Source: JAGTJU01 sp038257535
GTDB taxonomy: Bacteria > Myxococcota_A > Polyangia > Fen-1088
Length of the DNA stretch: 32,499 bases
Assembly: GCA_038257535.1 (NCBI GenBank)
Contig: JBBSJE010000054.1
Location: 1-32,499 of the forward strand
Direction: 5' to 3'
The position numbers were made by a program, and so were the translations under genes. The notes below the pieces were generated by a model. The model ran no database searches. It was not told where the DNA came from and was given only the letters and a program-made list of their open reading frames with translations. Below, one piece after another: positions 17,615-25,375 of the stretch; the first letter of the stretch is position 1, and every line of letters starts with the position of its first letter.

Positions 17615-19384
17615 TTACGCAACGGCGGCGCGCGCGTCCGCGTCGGCCAATTCGGGAAACCGCCGCTCCATCAATTCGTGTACCACGCCTTCAACTTCTT
17701 GTGCCGTGGGTAGCTTTTCGATCGACCGCACCAGGCTTTCGGCGTCGGAAAGCCGCGTGCTGCGCACCAGCGACTTCAGCAGCGGGATCTGTTGCGGCGC
17801 CATCGACAAATCTCGAAACCCCATGCCCATCAAGACCCACGAGAACATGGGATCGCCGGCCATGTCTCCACACATCGCCACCGGTTTGTTGGCCAGGCGG
17901 GCGCCATCCACAACCAGGCGAATCGCCCGCAGAATGCCAGGGTGCAAGGGTCGGTAGAGATACGCCACGTGTTCGTCCTGCCGATCGGCCGCAAGCGAGT
18001 ACTGGATCAAATCGTTGGTGCCGATGGTGAGGAAGTCGCACTCGTGCGCCAGCATGTCTGCAACCCAAGCGGCGCTCGGCGTTTCAATCATCACCCCCAG
18101 CGGGATGCTGGGATTGTGATCAATGCCCTCGCGGGCCAAGTCGTAACACACTTCTTGGCAGATGGCTTTGACTTCGCGTAGCTCCCCCACGCCCGAGATC
18201 AGCGGAAACAGGATGCGAACCGGCCCCACGGCTCCTGCGCGATAAAGCGCTCGTAGCTGGTGGCGAAACACACCGCGCTGCCACAGCGAGAACCGCACCG
18301 AGCGCAGCCCCAAGGCGGGATTTGCCCCGGCGGGGATGCGAACCGAAGGGCTTAGTTTGTCGCCGCCCAGGTCCAACGTGCGGAACGTGGCTTGACGGCC
18401 CTGCAGCAGATTCAACGCTGTGACGGCGTGTTCGAATTGCTCTTGTTCCGACGGAAGATCGGGACGTTCGATGTACAAAAACTCCGTTCGGAAAAGGCCA
18501 ATCGACTCAGCACCGTTGAGCACCGCCGCGGGCACCTCTTCGAGAAGTTCAACGTTGGCAGCCAAATGCACACCTGTACCGCAGGCGGTGACGGAAGGTT
18601 CGCCCCGCAGCGTGTTCAAATACGCCGTGCGTGCGCGCTCACGGGCGGCGCGCTCTTCGTAATGTTGCAACGTGGCGCCGTCGGGCTCAAGAATCACCTC
18701 GCCGCGGGTGCCATCCACCACAACGCTGGAACCTGGGCGCAGATTCACGCCGATGTCGTGCACGCCCACCACCAAGGGCAAACCCAGAGCCCTCGAGACA
18801 ACGGCTGAGTGCGAGGTTTTTCCCCCGGCTTCGGTAAAAAAGCCCCCTGCCCCTTTGCGCCCCAGTTGCGTCACGTCGGCGGGCGACAGGTCGTGCCCGT
18901 ACACCACAGCCCCGGGGGGATATTCTTTTTGTCCTGGATCTAGAAGTTCCAGCAGGTTGCGCAGCAACCGTTCACCCACGGCGTCGATGTCGCTGCGGCG
19001 CTCGCGAAAGTAAGGATCTTCGATGCGGTCGAAAACCGCGCGAATGCGGTCCAGCGCCACACGCACGGCCCATTCAGCGCCGCTGGCTTCTTCCCGGATC
19101 AGCTTTTGCGCTTCACCCACCAAGTGGGCGTCTTTGAGCATGAGGCGATGCGCTTCGAGAATTTGGTAGTCCTGGTGATCGTCGCCTTCTTCCTGCGCAA
19201 TCTGCGTCTGAATGCGCGCCAACTGAGCGTCAGATGCGGCCAAGGCTTGTTCGAGCCGCGCCAACTCGCTGGTGATTTCGCTCTCATGCACGCGACGCTC
19301 GTGCACGTCGATGCGCCATCCAAACAGATGTGCAGGACCCATCGCTACGCCGGGTGCGGCGCCCACTCCCACCAACCGACGCAT
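17615..19384 (-). CDS. ptsI: Phosphoenolpyruvate-protein phosphotransferase (PTS enzyme I)
   Basis: Enzyme I, 589 residues, close to the usual length. It takes phosphate from phosphoenolpyruvate and passes it to HPr. The phospho-accepting His is H192 in G-G-K-T-S-H-S-A-V-V. The C-terminal PEP-binding barrel shows R-T-E-F-L-Y, E-T-P-S-A-A, G-T-N-D-L-I-Q-Y and C505-G-D-M-A-G-D, where the active-site Cys motif has Asp in place of the more common Glu. The start codon directly follows the HPr stop (TAA-ATG, no gap). With HPr and two EIIA proteins but no sugar permease nearby, it probably feeds a regulatory phosphorelay. Confidence 0.96.
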   Translation of the reverse strand: MRRLVGVGAAPGVAMGPAHLFGWRIDVHERRVHESEITSELARLEQALAASDAQLARIQTQIAQEEGDDHQDYQILEAHRLMLKDAHLVGEAQKLIREEASGAEWAVRVALDRIRAVFDRIEDPYFRERRSDIDAVGERLLRNLLELLDPGQKEYPPGAVVYGHDLSPADVTQLGRKGAGGFFTEAGGKTSHSAVVSRALGLPLVVGVHDIGVNLRPGSSVVVDGTRGEVILEPDGATLQHYEERAARERARTAYLNTLRGEPSVTACGTGVHLAANVELLEEVPAAVLNGAESIGLFRTEFLYIERPDLPSEQEQFEHAVTALNLLQGRQATFRTLDLGGDKLSPSVRIPAGANPALGLRSVRFSLWQRGVFRHQLRALYRAGAVGPVRILFPLISGVGELREVKAICQEVCYDLAREGIDHNPSIPLGVMIETPSAAWVADMLAHECDFLTIGTNDLIQYSLAADRQDEHVAYLYRPLHPGILRAIRLVVDGARLANKPVAMCGDMAGDPMFSWVLMGMGFRDLSMAPQQIPLLKSLVRSTRLSDAESLVRSIEKLPTAQEVEGVVHELMERRFPELADADARAAVA

Positions 19385-19681
19385 TTAGTCTGCCACTCCC
19401 TCGTCGAAGCCCCCGTTAACAAGCACGGCCAACTGCTCAACCGCAAGGGCCGCATCGGCCCCTTCAGCCAAAACGTCAATGTCGGTGCCGAACGCAGCCA
19501 CAAGCGTCAGCAGTCCCATGATGCTCTTGCCATTGACTTGTTCACCGTCTTTTTCAACAAACACCTCGCACTCGAAGCGGCTTGCAAGCTGAACGAATTT
19601 CACGGCCGCTCGCGCGTGCATGCCCAGCTTGTTGCGAATTTTCAAACTGCGACGAACGATGTTTTGGTTGGCGGTGTTCAT
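19385..19681 (-). CDS. ptsH: Phosphocarrier protein HPr
   Basis: A 98-residue HPr. The catalytic His is H22 in G-M-H-A-R-A-A, and the regulatory Ser is S53 in N-G-K-S-I-M-G-L-L, the site phosphorylated by HPr kinase. The N-terminus is about seven residues longer than in typical HPr. The gene overlaps the EIIA stop as ATGA and abuts ptsI. An hprK gene in the same cluster supports dual His/Ser control. Confidence 0.95.
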   Translation of the reverse strand: MNTANQNIVRRSLKIRNKLGMHARAAVKFVQLASRFECEVFVEKDGEQVNGKSIMGLLTLVAAFGTDIDVLAEGADAALAVEQLAVLVNGGFDEGVAD

Positions 19682-20130
19682 GGCAACTTTTCGGAGAGGG
19701 CAATGCGGCCTGTGAGTTCCGTGCCCAATCTGATGGCACGGCGACCCGTGTCGCGCAAAATTTCCGCGATGGACGCCGGACCTTGGCGAAAGCGATCCAC
19801 CGTGCCCACCTTCAACAACATGGGCAGGCTAACGCCACACAAAACCTCGGCGTCGCGTGTGCCATCCATCAGCGACATCGACGCGTGAAAGGGCGACGAG
19901 CCATGCAGGTCCACCAAGATCACCACACCCGCGCCTTCATCGACGAGCTGACAACCGCGCGAAATCTTTTCAACCAGCAGAGGAAACGGATCCACTATGG
20001 CACAGGACACGGCCACCACCCCCTGAAGGTTCCCTAACAGCGCCCGCGCCGCGGTCACCAAGGCATCGGCGGCGCCTTCGTGGGTGACCACCACGACCCC
20101 AACGGCGGGCTTATGTAGGGGAGTTGGCAT
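19678..20130 (-). CDS. PTS EIIA component, mannose/fructose family
   Basis: A 150-residue protein of the EIIA-Man fold. The likely phosphorylated residue is H17 in V-V-T-H-E-G, matching the conserved N-terminal His of this family, followed by V-I-L-V-D-L-H-G-S-S-P at about residues 68-78. It would receive phosphate from HPr. No EIIB, EIIC or EIID gene is present in the window, so a regulatory role is likely. I chose the ATG at 20128-20130; the frame is open for 20 more codons upstream, but those residues are Arg/Gln-rich and not family-like. Its end overlaps ptsH by 4 bp. Confidence 0.88.
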   Translation of the reverse strand: MPTPLHKPAVGVVVVTHEGAADALVTAARALLGNLQGVVAVSCAIVDPFPLLVEKISRGCQLVDEGAGVVILVDLHGSSPFHASMSLMDGTRDAEVLCGVSLPMLLKVGTVDRFRQGPASIAEILRDTGRRAIRLGTELTGRIALSEKLP

Positions 20131-20204
20131 GAGCTGTATTCTACACCATTGCCTGCGCCTCAGACGCGAGTTCCCGTGCGTCTGATCCACCCGGCCGCTG
20201 GGCC

Positions 20205-21101
20205 TTAACTTTTGCTCATGTCGCGATGCCGCACGCTGACAGTGCCCAGTCCCTCAAGCGCCCCCTCACGAGCGGCGTCCGTTGCGCCCGAGGTGGCGGT
20301 GGGCAGGGAGAATCGCCGCAACAGCTCCTCAACCAACGCCACCGATCGGTGCCGTCCTCCGGTGCACCCGATTGCCACCGTTGCGTACGATTTGCCCTCA
20401 CGGATGAAACCCTGCAAACACACGCGGAGCAAAGCCTCGGCCGCGGTCAGAAACGACTGCGCTTCATCGCGCTCAAGTACAAACCGCTTTACATCCTCTT
20501 CTTGCCCCGTGCGGGCCGATAGGCTTTCCACAAAGAAGGGGTTGGGCAAAAATCGTACGTCCAAAACGATGTCGGCTTCCGCGGGCAAACCGTGCTTGAA
20601 TCCAAACGACAAAAACGCAAGCGACAATCGACCGTCGCTTTGGCTGTAATGCTCCAAAACCAGTGCGCGCAGCATGTGCACGGTCAGAGTTCCGGTATCG
20701 ATCACCGATGTGGCGTCTTGGCGCAGTTGTTCCAACAGGCGCCGTTCTTCTTGAAGGCCCGCCCTGATGTCCACACCCGACAGCGGGTGGCGCCGTCGCG
20801 TCTCGGAGAACCGCCGCAGCAAAACCAGATCCGGCGCATCGAGAAACAGCACTTCCACGTCGTGTCCGGCCTTGCGCAGGTCCGCCATCACATCCGAAGC
20901 GCCCACAAGGAACTCGCCGCTGCGGGCGTCGGTAACCAGCGCGGCTCTAGAGATGTCGGGGCGTCCCGACAGAAGTTCAACAAAGCGATGCACGAGGGGC
21001 ATGGGCAAGTTGTCGACGCAATAAAAATCGAGATCCTCAAGCGCATGGACGGCGGTGGTTTTTCCCGCGCCGGACACGCCAGTAACCAAGACAACTTTCA
21101 T
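20205..21101 (-). CDS. rapZ: RNase adapter/nucleotide-binding protein RapZ (YvcJ family)
   Basis: A 298-residue P-loop protein. The Walker A motif G8-V-S-G-A-G-K-T is at the N-terminus, followed by Y-C-V-D-N-L-P, typical of the family. The C-terminal domain shows I-G-C-T-G-G-R-H-R-S-V, also conserved. In enterobacteria RapZ directs RNase E to the small RNA GlmZ and controls amino sugar synthesis; in other groups the family's role is less clear. It lies 10 bp after hprK, an arrangement common in rpoN/ptsN clusters. Confidence 0.95.
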   Translation of the reverse strand: MKVVLVTGVSGAGKTTAVHALEDLDFYCVDNLPMPLVHRFVELLSGRPDISRAALVTDARSGEFLVGASDVMADLRKAGHDVEVLFLDAPDLVLLRRFSETRRRHPLSGVDIRAGLQEERRLLEQLRQDATSVIDTGTLTVHMLRALVLEHYSQSDGRLSLAFLSFGFKHGLPAEADIVLDVRFLPNPFFVESLSARTGQEEDVKRFVLERDEAQSFLTAAEALLRVCLQGFIREGKSYATVAIGCTGGRHRSVALVEELLRRFSLPTATSGATDAAREGALEGLGTVSVRHRDMSKS

Positions 21102-21111
21102 CGCGTTAGCC

Positions 21112-22092
21112 TCACTCGACCTTGTCGCGGAAATGGTGTTTGCCGGCCACCGCCATGGCCTTGTCCAAACGCTCTTGGAAATCCCGCGCCGAGTGGTGCC
21201 CCTGCACCTGCAGCAGGCGGTTGCGCGCGGCCACTTCCACCAACGCGCTGACGTTGCGCCCGGGACTTACCGGCAGCCGAAGCAACGGCACAGGCACGTC
21301 GAGCACCGGGAACACCATTTCGTCAAGGCCCAGCCGGTCGGGCGCATCGGCTTCTTTCCAATCCAAAAGCTCGATCACAAGCTCCAGCTTCTTTTCGTCG
21401 CGCACGGCCGCCACACCAAACAGATCTTTAATATTGATGATGCCGAGACCCCGGATCTCCATATGATGTTTGATGAGTTCGGAGGCCCAGCCAATGAGGT
21501 TGTCCTGCCCGGTGCGCCGAATTTCCACCAAGTCGTCGGCCACCAAGCGGTGACCTTTCATCAACAACTCGAGCGCCGTTTCGCTTTTGCCCACGGAGCT
21601 TTTCCCCAACAGCAAAACCCCCACCCCCAAAACGTCAAGTAGAACCCCATGAAGGCTTACGGTGGGTGCCAGCTGCGTTTCCAAAAACGCGTGCAGGGTT
21701 TCGATCGCCACCGACGACACCAAGGGCGTTCGCAGCACGGGAATGCTGCGGTCTTCCGCGCAACGAAGCAAATCGTGGGGCACATCCAAACCCTTGGTCA
21801 CCACGCAGGCCGCAGGATCCAGTGCCATCAAGGTTTCAATGCCGTGGCGGGCCTCAAGGTCGGGAAGGCTGGCCAAATAAGAGATCTCGGTGCCGCCCAA
21901 AACCTGGACGCGCTCGGGATGCACCTGGCGCACAAAACCTGCGAGCGCCAAGCCTGGCTTTTGAATGCGGGGGACCGTGACGGGGCGATTCAATCCACTT
22001 TCACCCGCCAGCAAAACCATGCGCAGCCCAGCCGCTTCACTTAAAAGGGCACGAACCGTTAGTTGCGGGGTACGACCTAGCGGGATCTTCAC
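21112..22092 (-). CDS. hprK: HPr kinase/phosphorylase
   Basis: A 326-residue bifunctional enzyme that adds phosphate to, or removes it from, the regulatory Ser of HPr. The Walker A motif is G163-K-S-S-V-G-K-S, preceded by the conserved H-G-V-L-L-D-V. The family signature E-I-R-G-L-G-I-I-N-I-K-D-L-F-G is present. The start is a GTG at 22090-22092 with GGAG about 12 nt upstream, a long spacing. A 90-bp gap separates it from ptsN. HPr in the same cluster retains the target Ser. Confidence 0.96.
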   Translation of the reverse strand: MKIPLGRTPQLTVRALLSEAAGLRMVLLAGESGLNRPVTVPRIQKPGLALAGFVRQVHPERVQVLGGTEISYLASLPDLEARHGIETLMALDPAACVVTKGLDVPHDLLRCAEDRSIPVLRTPLVSSVAIETLHAFLETQLAPTVSLHGVLLDVLGVGVLLLGKSSVGKSETALELLMKGHRLVADDLVEIRRTGQDNLIGWASELIKHHMEIRGLGIINIKDLFGVAAVRDEKKLELVIELLDWKEADAPDRLGLDEMVFPVLDVPVPLLRLPVSPGRNVSALVEVAARNRLLQVQGHHSARDFQERLDKAMAVAGKHHFRDKVE

Positions 22093-22182
22093 GCGTCAGC
22101 GAGCTCCGGAAGCGCTTCTTGCGGGTAACTCTAACACGTGGCGTAGCCTACACCAGAGGCAGGCTTTGGGGCGAACGGTTGG

Positions 22183-22701
22183 CTAATACTTCGCGTCTTC
22201 TTCGCAGATCACGTCGTACATGGCCGCGGCGTCACTGGCCTCGATCAGCTTCTGCCGAAACATCGCGTCCCGAAACAACCGTGACAACCTGGCCAGGGCC
22301 TTAAGGTGCGCGCCCGCGGAATTGGTGGGCGCCACCAACATAAATACCAAGTGCGTGGGCTTCCCGTCGATGGAGTCAAACTCAAGCCCGCCTGAAGACC
22401 GGCCCAAAACACCCATCAATTGCGGAACGGATTCCAGCTTCCCGTGCGGAATGGCGATGCCGTCACCGATAGCGGTTGAGGCCAAGAGCTCGCGATCTTC
22501 CAAAACCTTCTTCAGACGCCCGGCATCGATGCCGGTTTGCGTTTTTGCAACGTGGTTGGCCATCTCTCCCAACACTTGTGACTTTGACGTCGCCCCAAGG
22601 TTGGCGATGACAAGTTCCGGGCGGAGGAAGTCGGTAACCTTCATGCAACTTTTCTTGTGCTGGATTGGTGAAGACGTGGGGTCGGTCTGAACTTCACTCA
22701 T
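22183..22701 (-). CDS. ptsN: PTS EIIA-Ntr family regulatory protein
   Basis: A 172-residue EIIA of the nitrogen PTS type. The phospho-accepting His is H86 in A-I-P-H-G-K-L. The downstream V-F-M-L-V-A-P and H-L-K-A-L-A-R-L-S-R segments are typical of the family. The first 19 residues are not conserved, and an alternative ATG at 22642-22644 (M-K-V-T-D-F-L) is the more family-like start; neither start has a strong ribosome binding site. It would receive phosphate from HPr and act by protein-protein contact. It lies 15 bp after hpf. Confidence 0.93.
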   Translation of the reverse strand: MSEVQTDPTSSPIQHKKSCMKVTDFLRPELVIANLGATSKSQVLGEMANHVAKTQTGIDAGRLKKVLEDRELLASTAIGDGIAIPHGKLESVPQLMGVLGRSSGGLEFDSIDGKPTHLVFMLVAPTNSAGAHLKALARLSRLFRDAMFRQKLIEASDAAAMYDVICEEDAKY

Positions 22702-22716
22702 GGTGTACCGATGGCG

Positions 22717-23406
22717 TTACGACTTTTCGGCAGACCTGGAGGAAACTTTCGCCCCCGTGTCTATCAAACCGTAGTGACCGTCTTTACGACGGTAGACGAT
22801 GGAAATCAAACCTGTATCAACGTCGCTGAAAACCAGAAATTCTGTCTCTAGTAAGCTTAGCTGCATAACGGCGTCGTCAACCCTTAGAGAACGTGCCGTG
22901 AACGTTTCTTCGCGCACCACGTTAATTGGAGGCGCGGCGGGCGGCGCCGGTGGGGTGGATTTTGTACCCTTGCGCGCCTTTGTGGGTTTCGCTCCCTTGG
23001 CCTTGGCACCCTTGGATGCCTTGGCCTCGGCCGCCTGCGAACCCGCGTCGTCCATATTGTCCGCGGAGAAGATGCGATTCTTCACGGCGAAGCTGGGGCC
23101 TGCGTGGGGTTTATGGTCGCGAATCTTGTCTTTCCAACGTCGAACTTGGCGCTCTAACCGCGCTCCTGCCAAATCGATGGAGGAGTACATGTCTTCGGTG
23201 GTCTCGCGCGCCTGCACCACCAAGCCGTTGGGCAAAGTCAGCTGCAGTTCGGCGCTGTATTGGTGGTTGCTTTCCACCGTAAACACCGCGTGGCCTGAAA
23301 TGGGCTCTCGATTGAAGTACTTGCGCACCTTGCTCAGCCGTTCCAGGGCGTACTGACGCACCGGTTGGGACGATTCCATATGGCGGAAGGTGGTGGTTAC
23401 CTGCAT
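22717..23406 (-). CDS. hpf: Ribosome hibernation promoting factor, long form
   Basis: A 229-residue long-form HPF. The N-terminal ribosome-binding domain covers about residues 1-100 (R-H-M-E-S-S-Q-P-V, L-V-V-Q-A-R-E-T-T-E-D-M-Y). An Ala/Lys-rich low-complexity linker (about 124-158) with repeated K-G-A-K steps follows. The C-terminal dimerisation domain (about 163-220) shows V-D-D-A-V-M-Q-L and Y-R-R-K-D-G-H-Y-G-L-I. Long HPF joins two 70S ribosomes into inactive 100S particles. The start has GGAG 7 nt upstream. The gene lies between rpoN and ptsN, the classic order. Confidence 0.95.
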   Translation of the reverse strand: MQVTTTFRHMESSQPVRQYALERLSKVRKYFNREPISGHAVFTVESNHQYSAELQLTLPNGLVVQARETTEDMYSSIDLAGARLERQVRRWKDKIRDHKPHAGPSFAVKNRIFSADNMDDAGSQAAEAKASKGAKAKGAKPTKARKGTKSTPPAPPAAPPINVVREETFTARSLRVDDAVMQLSLLETEFLVFSDVDTGLISIVYRRKDGHYGLIDTGAKVSSRSAEKS

Positions 23407-23569
23407 TTAAGCTCCGATGGGCACCCAGCTCTTAATAAGGTCTACATGAGCACGACGCGCGTCGGTGTTTACCCCCGTCACACCTTTTTTTCCACAAGAA
23501 TTGTGAGGCCTAACGCCACTTTCTCTTCGGCAGAGGCCGGCGAGGTTCGTGAGGCGCTTGCGGCCGGGG
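23407..23569 (-). other. rpoN-hpf intergenic region with small inverted repeat
   Basis: No gene fits here. Near 23492-23504 a perfect CACAA-GAA-TTGTG inverted repeat sits beside a run of seven T (plus strand). On the minus strand the run becomes A residues after the hairpin, so this is not a terminator of rpoN. It could be an operator or part of an hpf promoter, but I see no convincing -35/-10 pair or -24/-12 pair. Confidence 0.35.
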
Positions 23570-25078
23570 CTAGAACAACACCTTTCGACGGCTGCTGGGG
23601 AAGATCCGAAGCTGCTCGCGGTATTTGGCCACCGTGCGGCGGGCGATCTCAATTCCCTGATCGCACAATATTTCGACAATCTTCTGATCGGAGTAAGGAG
23701 ATTTCGGATCCTCGGCGCCCACGATTTGCTTGATCTTGAGCTTAACGGCTTCTGAGGCCAAATCGTCGCCATCAGAGCGGGCAATCCCGGAATTGAAGAA
23801 ATACTTCAGCTCGAAAATCCCTTGGGGCGTGTGAATGTATTTGTTTGTGGTCACACGTGACACCGTGGATTCGTGCATGCCAATGTCTTCGGCCACATCT
23901 CGCAGAATCAGGGGCCGCAAAAATCCAGCGCCCTTCTCGAAGAACTCGCGTTGGAACTTCAATATTGATTCGGCCACCTTCACAATGGTGCGCTGCCGCT
24001 GCTGGATCGAACGAATCAGCCATTGAGCGCTGCGCAGCCGCTCCTGGATGTATTCTTTGGCCTTGTTGCCGTCTTGCAGAGCGGACCGGTAATAGTCGGA
24101 GATTTTGAGTTTTGGCAAGCCATCGTCATTGGCCACCACGAAATACTGGTCGCCCACTTTGTGCACATAAACATCTGGGGTGATGTACGTGGACTCATCG
24201 GCGCTGTAGCCCCGGCCGGGCTTGGGATCGAGGCCTTTGACGACCTTGGCCGCCTCGTAAATCTCGTCGAGCGGCTCGTTGAGATCTTTGGCTATTGCCG
24301 CGTAGTTTTGCTTCTCGAGATTTCCCAGATGCTTGGTGATGATGCCCACCACCACGTCGTCGTCGGCGCCAATGTGCCGGGCCTGAATCAGCAAACACTC
24401 ACGGAGGTCGCGGGCGGCCACGCCGTGGGGATCAAACTCTTGAACCTTGGCCAAGATGGATTCGGCGCGTTCCATGGTGATGCCAGCCTCTTCGGCGATT
24501 TCATCAAGGTCGGCATCCAGGTAACCATCGGCGGTCAGGTTGCCCAAGATCAGCAGCGCCACCGCTTCTTCTTCCGGATCGAAATGCCGCGAAAGTTTCA
24601 GCTGCCATTCAAGGTGATCAAAAAGGCTGGTGCCGCGGGTGAGGTTGGCCTCAAGTGAGGGCATGTCCTCGGAATTGACGGGGCGGTTGCCCGGCATCGG
24701 CGCGTTGGCCGCTTCGCTGGCCAAGTAGCCTTCCCAGTCGAAGTCGTTAACGGCGTCCTTTGAGGTTCCGTCAGGCGCCACCTCGGTGGTTTCTTGGCGG
24801 TCCAGCATGAGCTGCGGCAGCTCGGTTTCGCCCACCCGCTCGGCCGCCATGTCGGACGCCTGCTCGGCCGGCATCAGCTCGTCTGACGCGTTGGCCTTGG
24901 CATGTTCAGCCGAGGTGTCCACCTGGTCTTCCAAGACCGGGTTTTCCAGCAGTTCCTCGCGAACCATGTCCACCAGTTCGGCCCGGGACAGCTGCAGCAG
25001 CTTGATGGCTTGCTGCAACTGAGGCGTCATCACCAACTGTTGGGACAGCTTTAGCTGTTGCTTTATCTCCATCGACAT
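23570..25078 (-). CDS. rpoN: RNA polymerase sigma-54 factor
   Basis: A 502-residue sigma-54. The N-terminal activator-interacting region is Gln/Leu-rich (Q-Q-L-K-L-S-Q-Q-L-V-M-T-P-Q-L-Q-Q-A), an acidic region II follows, and the RpoN box A-R-R-T-V-A-K-Y-R-E lies at about residues 479-488 near the C-terminus. It directs transcription from -24/-12 promoters with the help of AAA+ activators, none of which is in this window. The ATG at 25076-25078 has GGAG about 9 nt upstream; a second ATG two codons later is possible. A 163-bp gap separates it from hpf. Confidence 0.97.
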   Translation of the reverse strand: MSMEIKQQLKLSQQLVMTPQLQQAIKLLQLSRAELVDMVREELLENPVLEDQVDTSAEHAKANASDELMPAEQASDMAAERVGETELPQLMLDRQETTEVAPDGTSKDAVNDFDWEGYLASEAANAPMPGNRPVNSEDMPSLEANLTRGTSLFDHLEWQLKLSRHFDPEEEAVALLILGNLTADGYLDADLDEIAEEAGITMERAESILAKVQEFDPHGVAARDLRECLLIQARHIGADDDVVVGIITKHLGNLEKQNYAAIAKDLNEPLDEIYEAAKVVKGLDPKPGRGYSADESTYITPDVYVHKVGDQYFVVANDDGLPKLKISDYYRSALQDGNKAKEYIQERLRSAQWLIRSIQQRQRTIVKVAESILKFQREFFEKGAGFLRPLILRDVAEDIGMHESTVSRVTTNKYIHTPQGIFELKYFFNSGIARSDGDDLASEAVKLKIKQIVGAEDPKSPYSDQKIVEILCDQGIEIARRTVAKYREQLRIFPSSRRKVLF

Positions 25079-25312
25079 CGCGTTTCACTCCGTTGCGCGC
25101 TTGACCTACCCTACCTTTTTCAAACCCTTCATTCCCCGTGCGCCTGGCCACTGGCCAGCCTATTGTCGAAACCGCAGGCTAACATCGCGCCAGCACTAGG
25201 GTAAAGGATTCAAATCCACACTGGTACATGTATTGCTAGGATGGAAAAAAGCAAGGTGCACCGCGCCGCAAAAGTAGCTTTTTCCACCCCCGCCGTGGCG
25301 GCCTAGAAACGC
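25079..25312 (-). other. Upstream region of rpoN
   Basis: A gene-free stretch between the pyrG terminator and rpoN. It contains a possible promoter (25227-25254) and a 15-bp palindrome with arms CTGGCCA and TGGCCAG around a single C (25144-25158), which lies about 66 nt before the rpoN start and could be an operator. A short CCGCC/GGCGG hairpin near 25290-25301 may assist termination of pyrG. Confidence 0.4.
25227..25254 (-). promoter_or_regulatory. Possible sigma70-like promoter of rpoN
   Basis: On the minus strand TTGCTT (25249-25254) and TACATG (25227-25232) are 16 bp apart. This would give a leader of about 140 nt. The -10 match is weak and the call is tentative. Confidence 0.28.
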
Positions 25313-25348
25313 AAAACCGCCGCGCAGGCAAGATCTGCTGCGCGCCGG
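25313..25348 (-). terminator. Intrinsic terminator of pyrG
   Basis: On the minus strand CCGGCGCGCAG and CTGCGCGGCGG form an 11-bp stem with one mismatch around a 10-nt loop, followed by TTTT-GC-GTTT. It lies 27 nt after the pyrG stop codon and separates pyrG from rpoN. Confidence 0.75.
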
Positions 25349-25375
25349 TCGTCCTCAGAGAATTTTACGATTTTC

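Noticed and set aside
23488..23506. Inverted repeat with T run considered as an rpoN terminator
   Set aside because: The T run precedes the stem on the plus strand and becomes A residues after the stem on the minus strand, so neither orientation gives a stem followed by U residues.
22702..23569. Search for -24/-12 (sigma-54) promoters near hpf and ptsN
   Set aside because: A TGGC sequence occurs in the rpoN-hpf gap but no TGC element at the required distance, so no sigma-54 promoter is claimed.
23407..23784. 125-codon minus-strand frame overlapping the end of rpoN
   Set aside because: It runs through the RpoN box in another frame and has Arg/Ser-rich sequence without any family feature.
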